Source: Fictibacillus nanhaiensis
GTDB taxonomy: Bacteria > Bacillota > Bacilli > Bacillales > Fictibacillaceae
Direction: 5' to 3'
Length of the DNA: 64,000 nt
Assembly (NCBI RefSeq): GCF_019801215.1
Contig: NZ_JAHVJO010000001.1
Span: 1,364,001 to 1,428,000 of the forward strand
Position 1 is the first letter of the stretch. Each line of letters opens with the position of its first letter. The notes beneath the pieces are model-generated. The model made no database searches, was not told the DNA's origin, and worked only from the letters and a program-made list of their open reading frames with translations. This document shows positions 34,569-42,882 of the stretch, piece after piece. A program made the translations under genes and the position numbers.

Positions 34569-35105
34569 ATGCATACACATAAAGGAATCTATGCGATCTG
34601 CTTGAATGAGAACGGCCAGTTGTTGGTCGTGAAAAAGTGTGGCGGCCCCTATAAAAACAGGCTTGATCTACCGGGTGGCACACCTGAAGAGAGAGAATCG
34701 GAACTGGAAACGGTTGTACGTGAAGTTTTAGAAGAAACCGGATATACCCTATCTTCTGCCAAAAGAATAGGAGAAAGATGTTATGAGGTTCCATGGAATT
34801 ACAAACAATGGACATTTTCACATCATACTGCTGTTTATTATCAATGTAAGGTACATGAAACTTCGAAACAAAAACTTGCTGACATTCCAGATCAAGATTC
34901 CATCGGTGCATTGTGGGCAGAGGTCGATCACTTGCAAGAAGAATGGTGTTCACCACTCGTATGGGAAGCCGTTCAGTATTCTATCGAAAAGGAAATCTCT
35001 TCACAAATGAAAACCTATCGAACTTGGCAAGTTCTTCAAACACCTCTCTATAAAAAAAATAACCGCCAGTTGGCGGATATTTTTAATAACAATAAAACGA
35101 GCTGA
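34569..35105 (+). CDS. Nudix hydrolase
   Basis: A 178-residue pyrophosphohydrolase. The complete Nudix box occupies about residues 36-59, starting GGTPEERE and ending REVLEETGY. Residue spacing and the C-terminal WSPLVWEAVQ-like part place it with Bacillus nucleotide-pool or capping-type Nudix enzymes of unknown substrate. AAGGAG precedes the ATG by eight bases. Its 3' end overlaps the convergent Gly/Pro-rich gene by 23 bases, and a CCGCCA/TGGCGG terminator hairpin lies inside its last codons. Confidence 0.88.
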   Translation: MHTHKGIYAICLNENGQLLVVKKCGGPYKNRLDLPGGTPEERESELETVVREVLEETGYTLSSAKRIGERCYEVPWNYKQWTFSHHTAVYYQCKVHETSKQKLADIPDQDSIGALWAEVDHLQEEWCSPLVWEAVQYSIEKEISSQMKTYRTWQVLQTPLYKKNNRQLADIFNNNKTS

Positions 35106-35556
35106 TTTGGCGAGTGTCCATTCCGAAATAAATCCAACGGCGGCCGTTCCATTTAAAACCAGCTACAGATCGCCGGCCTACAAATGTTAACCATGCCCAA
35201 AATCCTGGACCCCATCTTGGCCAAATGTAGACGAATTGATATAAACAAGGTCTGATTGCGCCTGGATCCACTGCGTAAAGTCCTGGTTGGCCACCGCCAG
35301 CTCCTTCACCGCCACCTAGGCTAAATCCTTGTGATTGCTGTGGAGTAAAAGAAGGGGGTGCTGATGTAGGCGCCATACCCAAACTGCCACCACCTCCGCC
35401 TCCTGGAGGTCCACTCGGAGGTCCTCCCGGTGGTCCAAATCCTTGGCCAGATCCTGGTCCTTGGCCTCCACCTTGACCTGGAAAGAACGGAAACATTCTT
35501 TGCGTCAAACTACCCAACTCCTGTATATAATCTTTGTGCTCTAGCAGTATATTCAT
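35083..35556 (-). CDS. Gly/Pro-rich low-complexity protein with conserved C-terminal domain
   Basis: A 157-residue protein. After a short helical N-terminus it has a Gly-Gln-Pro-rich stretch (residues about 27-95, e.g. FGPPGGPPSGPPGGGGGG) and then a compact, aromatic and arginine-rich domain (CLYQFVYIWPRWG, FVGRRSVAGFKWNGRRW, then YFGMDTRQISSFYCY). This layout is seen in several Bacillaceae proteins of unknown role, possibly spore-surface associated; that is inference. There is no signal peptide. The start has only a weak ribosome site. It overlaps the Nudix gene tail to tail. Confidence 0.7.
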   Translation of the reverse strand: MNILLEHKDYIQELGSLTQRMFPFFPGQGGGQGPGSGQGFGPPGGPPSGPPGGGGGGSLGMAPTSAPPSFTPQQSQGFSLGGGEGAGGGQPGLYAVDPGAIRPCLYQFVYIWPRWGPGFWAWLTFVGRRSVAGFKWNGRRWIYFGMDTRQISSFYCY

Positions 35557-35669
35557 CTATTTAACTTTCCGTATAGACAAGTATCCCGTTTTTAAAAGAA
35601 AGGATTGCTGAGGTAGGTTTTAGGGTATATTACAAGAAACATCATCGGTTTCGAAGGAGGAAATACAAA

Positions 35670-35777
35670 ATGGGACGACTTAGTAAAGGTATAAAAGGAA
35701 TGGCTTTCGCATTTTTGCTTAAACAAGGTAAAAAGAGACTATTGCCTATCATAAAACGAAAATTGAAAAACAGATAA
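35670..35777 (+). CDS. 35-residue highly cationic peptide
   Basis: A peptide that starts MGRLSKGIKGMAFAFLLK and ends KRKLKNR, with twelve Lys/Arg and no acidic residue, able to form an amphipathic helix. A canonical GAAGGAGG seven bases before the ATG and a strong terminator right after the stop show a real small gene. Net charge and size resemble leaderless bacteriocins or small membrane-binding peptides; no transporter or immunity gene is adjacent, so function is open. Confidence 0.7.
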   Translation: MGRLSKGIKGMAFAFLLKQGKKRLLPIIKRKLKNR

Positions 35778-35809
35778 GCTCTAGCTAGAATTAGCTAGAG
35801 CTTTTTTTA
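35777..35809 (+). terminator. Terminator after the cationic peptide gene
   Basis: Perfect 11-bp stem AGCTCTAGCTA/TAGCTAGAGCT with a 4-base loop followed by seven T. Confidence 0.92.
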
Positions 35810-36919
35810 TTGCCTATTCTCCCTGTATTCTTTCATTTCATCTCGTAAAAAACGAACCTCAAACGCTAAAATGGATTCGCCCATTTCCCTTTCAAACAAT
35901 TGATAAAAGTTTTGCTCCTTGTTCAATAATAGTGTTTGTATCTTTTCTTTATTTCCGTCTCGAACAAATTGATCGATAGCATAGTAACTTTGCCGGTATG
36001 GATGATGAGAAGAGTTTCTTCGATTTTCGTATGACCATTCCCCTACCGTGTCCAGCCTTGTAAATGGAATGAGATTAAGAGGGACAAAACGAGGAATTTT
36101 TCTTATGCTTTTCTCTCCCATGTATTCAGCAATTCCCTCTTCAAACCATCTTGGCAAATGCCTGTTATCCAGTCCATGTTCTGCTAAATAACTTACAATC
36201 CAGTGATGCGTATATTCATGACCGATCAATTCCAAAAATAGGGATGATTCTTCATCCATTTGATTCGTCACAAGAAGGTGGATCGTCTTTTCAGCTGGAA
36301 CGTAAAGGGCGTGTAAATTTTCATAGGAATGGAGGGGTAGCTGCTTTTGAAAAATTAAGGGATTTCTATAAAGGATGACTTTTACAGGAGCAGCATCATG
36401 ACGAGCAATGAATTTCTCATTTAGGGCATGAACTTTACGAATATGTGAAATGGCTTGTTTAGCTATTCCAGCATCCGGCATTTCATGAAAAACTACTGCT
36501 TTCTCAGTAGTTTTTGTTTCCAGCGTCTTTAGAAATGAGATCCTTTTAAACATAAATTCTCTTTCATAGATTAGTGCTTCTGAATAATATTGACTTTTCA
36601 TCTTTGGGGATAGTTCATAATCAAGTGTTGTGTGCAAGATGTGATTGGAAATTGAAAAGAGAGTTGTCGATACGCCAATCGTCATTACAATCACCATCAA
36701 GCTGATCAATTCTTGTTTGTTGTACTTGAAGAACCATGTCCTATTCGAATTCAGAAGTCCGATCATTCCGACACAACACATTAGAAAACAAGCAATCAAT
36801 GAGATTACCGTTACGATTAATCCTTGAGACTCATTAAGCAACAAGAATAGCCCATAAATCAGAAAGGTCCAAAATACCATATAAAAAATGGTTTTCATGA
36901 TGATCAAAAGCTTTCTCAA
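35807..36919 (-). CDS. Membrane-anchored zinc metallopeptidase (gluzincin, peptidase MA-like)
   Basis: A 370-residue protein. Three or four hydrophobic segments lie in residues 1-105, then an extracellular peptidase domain with the zinc motif HEYTHHW (HExxH) and the downstream glutamate in WFEEGIAEYMGEKS, the gluzincin arrangement. YRQSYYAIDQFVRDGNKEK follows, as in the collagenase-like MA family. A TTG start with AAAGGA nine bases before it gives the full length; an ATG seven codons in is possible. It converges on the cationic peptide gene. Substrate unknown. Confidence 0.8.
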   Translation of the reverse strand: MRKLLIIMKTIFYMVFWTFLIYGLFLLLNESQGLIVTVISLIACFLMCCVGMIGLLNSNRTWFFKYNKQELISLMVIVMTIGVSTTLFSISNHILHTTLDYELSPKMKSQYYSEALIYEREFMFKRISFLKTLETKTTEKAVVFHEMPDAGIAKQAISHIRKVHALNEKFIARHDAAPVKVILYRNPLIFQKQLPLHSYENLHALYVPAEKTIHLLVTNQMDEESSLFLELIGHEYTHHWIVSYLAEHGLDNRHLPRWFEEGIAEYMGEKSIRKIPRFVPLNLIPFTRLDTVGEWSYENRRNSSHHPYRQSYYAIDQFVRDGNKEKIQTLLLNKEQNFYQLFEREMGESILAFEVRFLRDEMKEYRENRQ

Positions 36920-37021
36920 TGTATATATTCCTTTCTAAGGCTGTATTTTCAAGAAGTTGTACTATTATCGATATGCACTCCATAAAATGAAAATGAATCT
37001 TATGTTTTACAGGGAGGCGCT

Positions 37022-37357
37022 ATGACCGGATACATTGTTGAAGGCAAAAGTGATCAACTGAGAGTTCAGAGTGTTGACCCTCACGCCCATTTTGTTATCT
37101 TAAATGGAATTTCCTTTCGTCATAAAGAAAGAAGAGCGATTGAAGAAGCATTGCTTATTTGTGATGATGTATACGTTCTAACAGACCCCGATGAACCTGG
37201 TGATAAGATTGCTCTAAAGATTATGGAAGCCTATCCAGAGATAAGAAGGATTCGCATCGATCCCAATAAAGCCCGAAATGTTCGAGAACATCGCTACAAA
37301 TATGGCGTAGAATATTGCTCAAATCAGTACTTAAAAGAAACATTGCCTGGTATTTAA
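37022..37357 (+). CDS. Stand-alone Toprim-domain protein
   Basis: A 111-residue protein that is little more than a Toprim fold: the glutamate in YIVEGKSDQ and the acidic motif VLTDPDEPGDKIALKI. Toprim domains cut or join nucleic acids in primases, topoisomerases, OLD nucleases and RNase M5. RNase M5 is longer (about 185 residues) and lies beside ksgA, which is not seen here. AGGGAGG precedes the ATG. Nuclease activity is plausible but the target is unknown. Confidence 0.75.
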   Translation: MTGYIVEGKSDQLRVQSVDPHAHFVILNGISFRHKERRAIEEALLICDDVYVLTDPDEPGDKIALKIMEAYPEIRRIRIDPNKARNVREHRYKYGVEYCSNQYLKETLPGI

Positions 37358-37423
37358 TGGTTTCGAAGAACTTCTACGACTCAGATCTTATCCCTCTTTT
37401 TTGTTCATCAATTTTACAATATC

Positions 37424-37463
37424 TTAAAAAAAGAGACTGCAGAAAATTCTCTGCAATCTCTCC
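37424..37463. terminator. Bidirectional terminator between Toprim and VOC genes
   Basis: AGAGA-C-TGCAGA pairs with TCTGCA-A-TCTCT; A and T runs flank both sides, so it can serve both converging genes. Confidence 0.75.
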
Positions 37464-37466
37464 TTT

Positions 37467-37841
37467 TTATTTTCGTTCGAAAAATTCAAGTGACTCTTGA
37501 TCAGGTCCAAAGAAGAAAAAATACTTACCGTTCGGCAGCTCAGTAATCTCTTTGTCTTTTAACGGGACTCCTTTTTCTTTCAACTGCTCAAACTTCTCTT
37601 GAATATTGATGACCGAAAAGGCGAGGTGATGCACTTTTCCTTCGTCTGTAACTTCCCCTGTATATCCTGCAATCAATTCGACCAACACCTTCTCGTCAAC
37701 TCCTAAAAAAGCGAGTTCAACCGGGACACTCGTATGATGAAAGCGATCTAAAAGCTTCAGTCCTAGCGTATCCGTATAGAACGCAAGTGACCTCTCCATA
37801 TTTGATACCATGATTCCTGTATGCTCAATTCCTGTAATCAT
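37467..37841 (-). CDS. VOC/glyoxalase-family protein
   Basis: A 124-residue single VOC domain. ITGIEHTGIMVSNMERSLAF, then FLGVDEKVLVELIAGY, KVHHLAFSVINI and ESLEFFERK carry the His/Glu/His/Glu pattern of metal-binding glyoxalase-like enzymes. The ATG at 37841 follows AAGGAG; it starts 16 bases after the MFS gene, so the two form a unit. It may detoxify methylglyoxal or an exported compound. Confidence 0.8.
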   Translation of the reverse strand: MITGIEHTGIMVSNMERSLAFYTDTLGLKLLDRFHHTSVPVELAFLGVDEKVLVELIAGYTGEVTDEGKVHHLAFSVINIQEKFEQLKEKGVPLKDKEITELPNGKYFFFFGPDQESLEFFERK

Positions 37842-37857
37842 ATTGTAAACTCCTTTC

Positions 37858-39081
37858 TTAAGTGAAAACAGAATGACTTCTTGCAACGTTCTTTCTTATC
37901 ACTTCTCCATATTGAAAAAAAGGCAGTGCTGTTAAAGATATGAGCGTTAAGCAGCCGAATACATAGAACCCCTGTTCAAAACCGAAAGTACTAAGAAGTA
38001 CTCCTCCGATCCAAGGTCCTGCACTAAATCCGATTGAACGAAATGACATTGCTCCAAAGTAAGTACCTCTCATATGGTCTGGTGCTAGATCGTCTAACAA
38101 CACATCACTCATAACAAACACGATAATTTCTCCTACCGTTAAAAACACCATGCTAACTACTAGAAACACCCAATTTGTTGACAATCCAAACCCTAACAGT
38201 GCCAGACTGAAAGCAAAACTGCCGAAGCGGAGCGCGTTCATCGGCTGAAACCTTTTCACGTAGTTTGTAACAGGATATTGCAAGATAAGGACGGTGACAG
38301 CATTCGTGACGACCAAGTAGGCAAACAGTTTAATGCCATTCTCAAACTGGGGTGCGTTCCCTATATATTGCGCCAGCGTTGTATCCATCTGTGACTCTGC
38401 CATCATTACTATCGTGTTTCCTATTAAAAAAAACGCAAGCACTTTATCTTTAGAGAGGACCGTTAACGCTGATTTTATAGAAAACTTTCTTTCTTCTCCA
38501 CCACTTAGAGAAGATGAATAACCTCGTAATGTTCCAAAAATAACAATTCCGTACAAAAGATAGGCTAGTGAAGTGATATAAAATGCCGTCATAGAAGAAG
38601 TTGTCCCGAGCTGTGTGCCGACGAGAGGACCTATTGCAGCTCCAACGTTTATGGCAAAATAACGAGCATTAAATACCCGCAGACGATTTTCTTTTGTAGT
38701 CACATCAGCAAGGAGTGCTCTAGAGATCGGTTCAAACCATGACCGGCAAAGACCATTTAACATATTTAATAAAAAAAAGTGCCAAACATGTTCAGCAATA
38801 GCAAATCCTGCAAATACGGCACTCCATGTAAAGATAGCAGCTGTCATTACCGGAAGCCGTCCGATTCGGTCTGAAAGATAACCCCCGAAGAAACCACCGA
38901 ATGTACCTGTTAAGGCACTAACCCCAATAATTAATCCTACCATCGCAGGCTCTATTCCTTTTTCACTATACAAGTAGATAGCCAAAAACGGCATCGTCAT
39001 AAAAAAAGCAGCACGTGTAAACAGTGTACCCGATACGATAACGATTACAGCCGGATGCCACTTAGAAAAAAAGCCACTCAT
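37858..39081 (-). CDS. MFS transporter (12-TM)
   Basis: A 407-residue major facilitator with twelve hydrophobic segments. Motif A reads GGYLSDRIGRLPVM in the 2-3 loop. The order of motifs resembles YttB/MdtH-type drug exporters. The ATG at 39081 has GAGGG eight bases before it; the TTG two codons earlier would touch the ribosome site. It is co-transcribed with the VOC gene. Substrate unknown. Confidence 0.85.
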   Translation of the reverse strand: MSGFFSKWHPAVIVIVSGTLFTRAAFFMTMPFLAIYLYSEKGIEPAMVGLIIGVSALTGTFGGFFGGYLSDRIGRLPVMTAAIFTWSAVFAGFAIAEHVWHFFLLNMLNGLCRSWFEPISRALLADVTTKENRLRVFNARYFAINVGAAIGPLVGTQLGTTSSMTAFYITSLAYLLYGIVIFGTLRGYSSSLSGGEERKFSIKSALTVLSKDKVLAFFLIGNTIVMMAESQMDTTLAQYIGNAPQFENGIKLFAYLVVTNAVTVLILQYPVTNYVKRFQPMNALRFGSFAFSLALLGFGLSTNWVFLVVSMVFLTVGEIIVFVMSDVLLDDLAPDHMRGTYFGAMSFRSIGFSAGPWIGGVLLSTFGFEQGFYVFGCLTLISLTALPFFQYGEVIRKNVARSHSVFT

Positions 39082-39216
39082 CCCCAATTCCCTCTCTCTT
39101 CTTTTTCTGTTTTATAACTTTATCACTTTTTGAAAGGATTGATAAGAAAATTCACATTTTTTGAAACTTATTTTTATTTGATTCGTCTGATAATAGTGTA
39201 CCCCCCTTTCCCTGAA

Positions 39217-39252
39217 AGAGCCCTCCCCTTACAAGGGCTCTTTCTTTTGTAC
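39217..39252 (+). terminator. Orphan plus-strand terminator in a gene-free gap
   Basis: AAAGAGCCCT pairs with AGGGCTCTTT and is followed by CTTTTG. The 39082-39393 gap has no convincing gene. A GATAAT -10-like box at about 39189-39194 lies just upstream, so a short transcript of about 60 bases could start there; this is weak evidence. Confidence 0.4.
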
Positions 39253-39393
39253 CGTAACTTTAGTCCGTCAGCGCGCCTTTGTCACAAAGTGATAACGTTT
39301 ATCAAAAAAATCACATATTTCTCTTCTTTTTTTTGAGACTTGCTATATTATAGACATCCCTATCAACAACCCCCTTTTTTCATTGTTAAGAAC

Positions 39394-39437
39394 AAAAAAG
39401 AGCGCCAAGAAGGAAATCCTTCAAAGCGCTCTTTTTT
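39394..39437 (-). terminator. Terminator after the DsbA-like selenoprotein gene
   Basis: AGAGCGC with inner GAAGGA pairs with TCCTTC and GCGCTCT; a T tract follows on the minus strand. Confidence 0.8.
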
Positions 39438-39448
39438 CTGCTCTTTTT

Positions 39449-40081
39449 TTACTCGCAATCGTCACCTTCACAAAACTCCATTTTATCATCACGGATCGCG
39501 CCTCTCAGTGCTCGTTCAATATTAGCCTTAGGATGCAGCCCTTTTAACACTCTGTCCCCAATAAACATAGTCGGTACTGCCGTTATCTTTACTTCTTCAT
39601 TCGCTTGTTTTAAGAATGCTTCTCTTTCATCACTAAGTTCCCGGGAAACAAGCACTTGCTCAAATGCGTCTGCCTCTAATCCGACTTCCTCAGCAATCTG
39701 TCGAAGGACTGAAATCTGACCAATGTCTTTTCCTTCTTGATAGAAGCTTGTAAAAACACGATGGGCATAATCTTTTTCTTTTCCAAGTTTTTTGGAAAAC
39801 AATAGACCTTCATGCGCTAAATGAGTATGCGGTTGTGGAGATATTTCCGGTAAGATCATGTTGACTCCCATCCTTTGTGCTTGTGGAAGAACGGATTCAT
39901 TCCAAGCTCTCTGAATATAGCTTCCTTCCGGCTTAAGCGTTTCTTGTGGAAATGGACGCAACTCGAACGGCATCCATTCTATTTCTACATCTTCATCCTT
40001 TGTTGCCTCTAATAGCGGAGCCTCCGCTAAAAAACAGTATGGTCAAACAAAATCTGAGAACACTCTAATTTTGATCGTCAT
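39449..40081 (-). CDS. DsbA/FrnE-family oxidoreductase, selenoprotein (UPYC active site)
   Basis: A 210-residue thioredoxin-fold protein if the TGA at 40043-40045 is read as selenocysteine. The frame begins MTIKIRVFSDFV-U13-PYC16 and goes on FLAEAPLLEATKDEDVEIEW with no other stop. The FrnE group normally has FVCPYC here, so the TGA replaces exactly the nucleophilic first cysteine. The cis-Pro loop AVPTMFIGDRVLKG and a C-terminal CEGDDC pair are intact, which argues against decay. The ATG has GGAGATGAGATA before it. A 7-bp hairpin with loop GGC starts 14 bases after the TGA. Without the TGA reading, the remaining open frame would start within the fold at residue 38. A thiol/selenol oxidoreductase role is inferred. 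Confidence 0.85.
40013..40029 (-). promoter_or_regulatory. Candidate bacterial SECIS element of the DsbA-like gene
   Basis: Minus-strand TAGCGGA and TCCGCTA pair perfectly over a GGC loop. The loop starts 21 bases after the TGA, within the 16-37 range described for bacterial SECIS elements, and begins with the required G. Confidence 0.7.
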
Positions 40082-40252
40082 TATCTCATCTCCATCTCAA
40101 CTTATTTACTTTTCTGTAGATTCTTTTTTATCTTATAGGTGATAAACAACCTCTGTTCACCTTAGTCATTACGTGATATATTTAGAAGGGCTTTCAAGCT
40201 ATACATACCATATATAGATTTTTACATACGACTTGAACGGAGGACACATACC

Positions 40253-40921
40253 GTGATTTTAATGGCAGGTATGATCGGCACGGGTAAATCAACATATGCT
40301 GAGTTTTTTAGCAATCAGCTCGGCAGCGAGATTTTTTACGAGAGCGTCGTAGATAACCCTATTTTACCCGATTATTACAAAAACCCGAAGCGATGGGCTT
40401 TTCCGCTTCAAATTTATTTCCTAAATACCCGTTTTAAAACGATTCGCCAGGCACGCACAAGTCCAGATAACGTACTGGATCGAAGCCTTTATGAAGATTT
40501 GATATTTGCCGAGTTGAATTATGATTCTGGCAACATGACACAGCTCGAACTGGATACGTATAAAGACTTGCTTGAAACGATGATGAATGAGATCGACAAG
40601 ATGCCAAAATCCCGATCTGACCTGCTTGTTTATTTAGACAGCGATCTTGATACGGTTCTAGACCGCATCCGACAAAGAGGACGATCTTATGAGCAAATTG
40701 AAGAAAATCCTGAACTATTGGCTTACTATAAAACGCTTCATGGAAAATACAAAGAATGGATTAAAGCTTACGACAAAACACCTGTTTTAATGATAGACAG
40801 TGATCAATACAATATCTTTCAAAAGAGTGATCAAGCAAAAATCATGACACTCGTTAAGGATAAACTTGAATCTCTTGATTCATTAGAGCAACCTTCTGTC
40901 GTTATGCATGAAACCCGGTAA
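40253..40921 (+). CDS. Deoxynucleoside kinase
   Basis: A 222-residue dGK/dCK-type kinase that phosphorylates deoxynucleosides for salvage. The P-loop is GMIGTGKST at residues 6-14, the DRS motif is in NVLDRSLYEDLIFAE, and the lid arginines are in RIRQRGRSYEQIEE. The GTG start lies nine bases after GGAGG. B. subtilis has dgk and dck side by side; here only one such gene is present. It is followed closely by a two-TM protein gene. Confidence 0.88.
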   Translation: MILMAGMIGTGKSTYAEFFSNQLGSEIFYESVVDNPILPDYYKNPKRWAFPLQIYFLNTRFKTIRQARTSPDNVLDRSLYEDLIFAELNYDSGNMTQLELDTYKDLLETMMNEIDKMPKSRSDLLVYLDSDLDTVLDRIRQRGRSYEQIEENPELLAYYKTLHGKYKEWIKAYDKTPVLMIDSDQYNIFQKSDQAKIMTLVKDKLESLDSLEQPSVVMHETR

Positions 40922-40966
40922 TTCCACAAAAACTAGGACAAACAAAAAGATAAGGAGTGAAAACGT

Positions 40967-41185
40967 TTGTTGACACTAATCCTGATTTTATTGTCTGTCC
41001 TTGTTGCTGCGGCAGGGCTATGGTGGACGATTCAAATTGGCAGAAAACAAAAGACGTACACCGAAGATAAAGTAAATCCGGCTGTAACAAGGCATACCGC
41101 TCTTCTTAATCCGGTTTTTATCGCCATATTTGCATTTACAGTGATTATCACGATAATGATTTATATTGCTTATTTCGTTTATTAA
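40967..41185 (+). CDS. Two-TM membrane protein of unknown function
   Basis: A 72-residue protein with membrane segments at about 3-23 and 48-70 and a polar loop (GRKQKTYTEDKVNPAVTRHT) between. AAGGAGTGA precedes a TTG start; a second TTG directly follows and cannot be excluded. Spaced 45 bases after the kinase gene, it is likely co-transcribed. Confidence 0.6.
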   Translation: MLTLILILLSVLVAAAGLWWTIQIGRKQKTYTEDKVNPAVTRHTALLNPVFIAIFAFTVIITIMIYIAYFVY

Positions 41186-41188
41186 GAA

Positions 41189-41225
41189 AGAAAAGGCCTA
41201 GAGATCAATCATTCTCTAGCCTTTT
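41189..41225. terminator. Bidirectional terminator
   Basis: AAAGGC-CTAGAGA pairs with TCTCTAG-CCTTT; serves the plus-strand membrane gene and the minus-strand gene at 41205. Confidence 0.7.
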
Positions 41226-41555
41226 TTCTCGTGTTACGGGCTTTTCTGGGTTCCAGAATTTCATCGTTTCAATGAATTGTCTTGTTTCATCCTGCCCCAA
41301 GTCGTGGATGAATCGGTAGACTTCTTGTAACTTATGATCATATCTGTCATTATCTCTATCGTTGGAATACGGCACATACGGCAAGTGTGTGCGGACGAAT
41401 GTATCGTTTGCCGTACTCTCCATCTCATCAAACATTTTCGCTAGCTTTCTCACATCTTCATCAGAGGCAGATATTTCAAACTGAAATGACGATGCAGTTT
41501 TAATCGGAAGAATTTCTCCACCTTCTACATTCACATAATAAGGTCTTTTTTCCAA
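41205..41555 (-). CDS. Conserved soluble protein of unknown function
   Basis: A 116-residue acidic protein without membrane segments. It starts MEKRPYYVNVEGGEILP, has a helical middle (EDVRKLAKMFDEMES) and ends FWNPEKPVTREKRLEND. I see no catalytic motif. Similar proteins occur in several Bacillus genomes, but I cannot name the family. Confidence 0.6.
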   Translation of the reverse strand: MEKRPYYVNVEGGEILPIKTASSFQFEISASDEDVRKLAKMFDEMESTANDTFVRTHLPYVPYSNDRDNDRYDHKLQEVYRFIHDLGQDETRQFIETMKFWNPEKPVTREKRLEND

Positions 41556-41610
41556 ATGAGATGCCCTCCTTTTTGTTATTTTTCGCTTCGGCTCATTTTT
41601 TATGTAAGAA

Positions 41611-42546
41611 CTACCACCATCTTTTTTTCTTAAAATAGCCCATAATTATGACCGCTAATGCAAAGCAAAGTGAGAGTACATAAAAATATCCATATTGCCA
41701 TTTCAACTCTGGAATGACTTCAAAATTCATTCCATACAAACCAGCTATAAAAGTAAGCGGCACAAAAACAGCACTGACGAGCGTTAACGTTTTCATAATC
41801 CGGTTCATGTGATCTGACTTTAATGACATCTGAAGATCTAAAATGCCCTTCAAATTTTCTTTAAAACTGTCAAACGCCGTCGTCACTCTTGAAAAAGATG
41901 ATAGCAGATCCTTAAAATAAAACCCTGACTCCTCATTGGCATATTCAAAATCATCATGACCCATTTTTTGAATAACGATTTCTTCTGCCTCAACATATTG
42001 TCTTAGTTTGTGCAATCGGCTTTTCCACCGGTAGACCTTATGCCCGATCTCTCGTTTTAAAGGATCAACGAATACACTTTTCTCCAATTCCAAAAATTCG
42101 TTGGAAAGCTGATCTACCACTTCTAAATAAGAATCCACAATATCCTTCATAAAATAATAAAGCATATAACTGACGTGCTGCATGTGTTCCGGATTCTCCT
42201 TAAAGTCTTTTACAAGCTGTTCCCTAAAGGGTGTAGGATGTTCAGCCAATACTATCAAATATTGTGTGCCGATCAAAAGATTGATCCGAATCGGTTCTAG
42301 GCTGTCCGTCTCTAAATAAAAGGTTGAAACAACAGCATGATTCGCATACACGTTGATCTTTGGGTGTTCTGAAAAAGTAGAGAATGCTGCTATTGCTAGA
42401 TGATGAAGCTCGATTTTATCGAGGATGGCGTCTTTTTTCATTTCCTCAGGTGAATGATAAAAGATCCAAAGTGTCTCATCTTCATCAGGTACTTCAAAAT
42501 TTTCAATTCGGACAGTTTTGTTTGTGGATTTTTTGTATTTTAGCAT
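41611..42546 (-). CDS. corA: CorA-family magnesium/cobalt transporter
   Basis: A 311-residue divalent cation channel (B. subtilis YfjQ type). A cytoplasmic funnel of about 245 residues with long helices leads to two C-terminal membrane segments with the signature YGMNFE between them and a basic tail (GYFKKKRWW). The ATG at 42546 follows GGAGAAGATGTG; the 53 residues before it in the open frame are spurious. It is the second magnesium transporter in the window, next to MgtE. Confidence 0.92.
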   Translation of the reverse strand: MLKYKKSTNKTVRIENFEVPDEDETLWIFYHSPEEMKKDAILDKIELHHLAIAAFSTFSEHPKINVYANHAVVSTFYLETDSLEPIRINLLIGTQYLIVLAEHPTPFREQLVKDFKENPEHMQHVSYMLYYFMKDIVDSYLEVVDQLSNEFLELEKSVFVDPLKREIGHKVYRWKSRLHKLRQYVEAEEIVIQKMGHDDFEYANEESGFYFKDLLSSFSRVTTAFDSFKENLKGILDLQMSLKSDHMNRIMKTLTLVSAVFVPLTFIAGLYGMNFEVIPELKWQYGYFYVLSLCFALAVIIMGYFKKKRWW

Positions 42547-42686
42547 CACATCTTCTCCAGTCCGTTTTTTCAATAGCTTTCCCAATCGTCTAAGAATGCA
42601 TAACTTCACCACACAACCTGAATATTTCAAAAAACGGTTGCAAATATTAAATTTGTTATGAATCGTAAGGTAAGGAGGTAAATACA

Positions 42687-42866
42687 ATGGACGCACAGCG
42701 AGCACAAGAAATTACTTCATCTACACATATGGCGAACGTTACTTATAACGGAGAGCCTGTATACATTGAGCACGTAGACCAGCAGAACGAAATGGCTACC
42801 ATTCATCCGCTAAGTAACCCTAATGATAAGCAAAGTGTATCTGTTTCGAGTCTGACCGAAGAATAA
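42687..42866 (+). CDS. sspH: H-type small acid-soluble spore protein
   Basis: A 59-residue SASP-H protein: MDAQRAQEITSSTHMANVTY and YIEHVDQQNEMATIHPLSNP (in parts) match the family closely. Such proteins are packed in the spore core and made in the forespore. TAAGGAGG stands eight bases before the ATG and a terminator follows. It supports an endospore-forming host. It is shorter than the ORF cut-off used for the other genes. Confidence 0.95.
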   Translation: MDAQRAQEITSSTHMANVTYNGEPVYIEHVDQQNEMATIHPLSNPNDKQSVSVSSLTEE

Positions 42867-42882
42867 TTCATTGACAGACGAG

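Noticed and set aside
37022-37357. RNase M5 (rnmV)
   Set aside because: Too short by about 70 residues and not next to ksgA; only the Toprim fold is supported.
39130-39336. 68-codon open frame on the plus strand
   Set aside because: Poor composition, no ribosome site, and it crosses a terminator hairpin.
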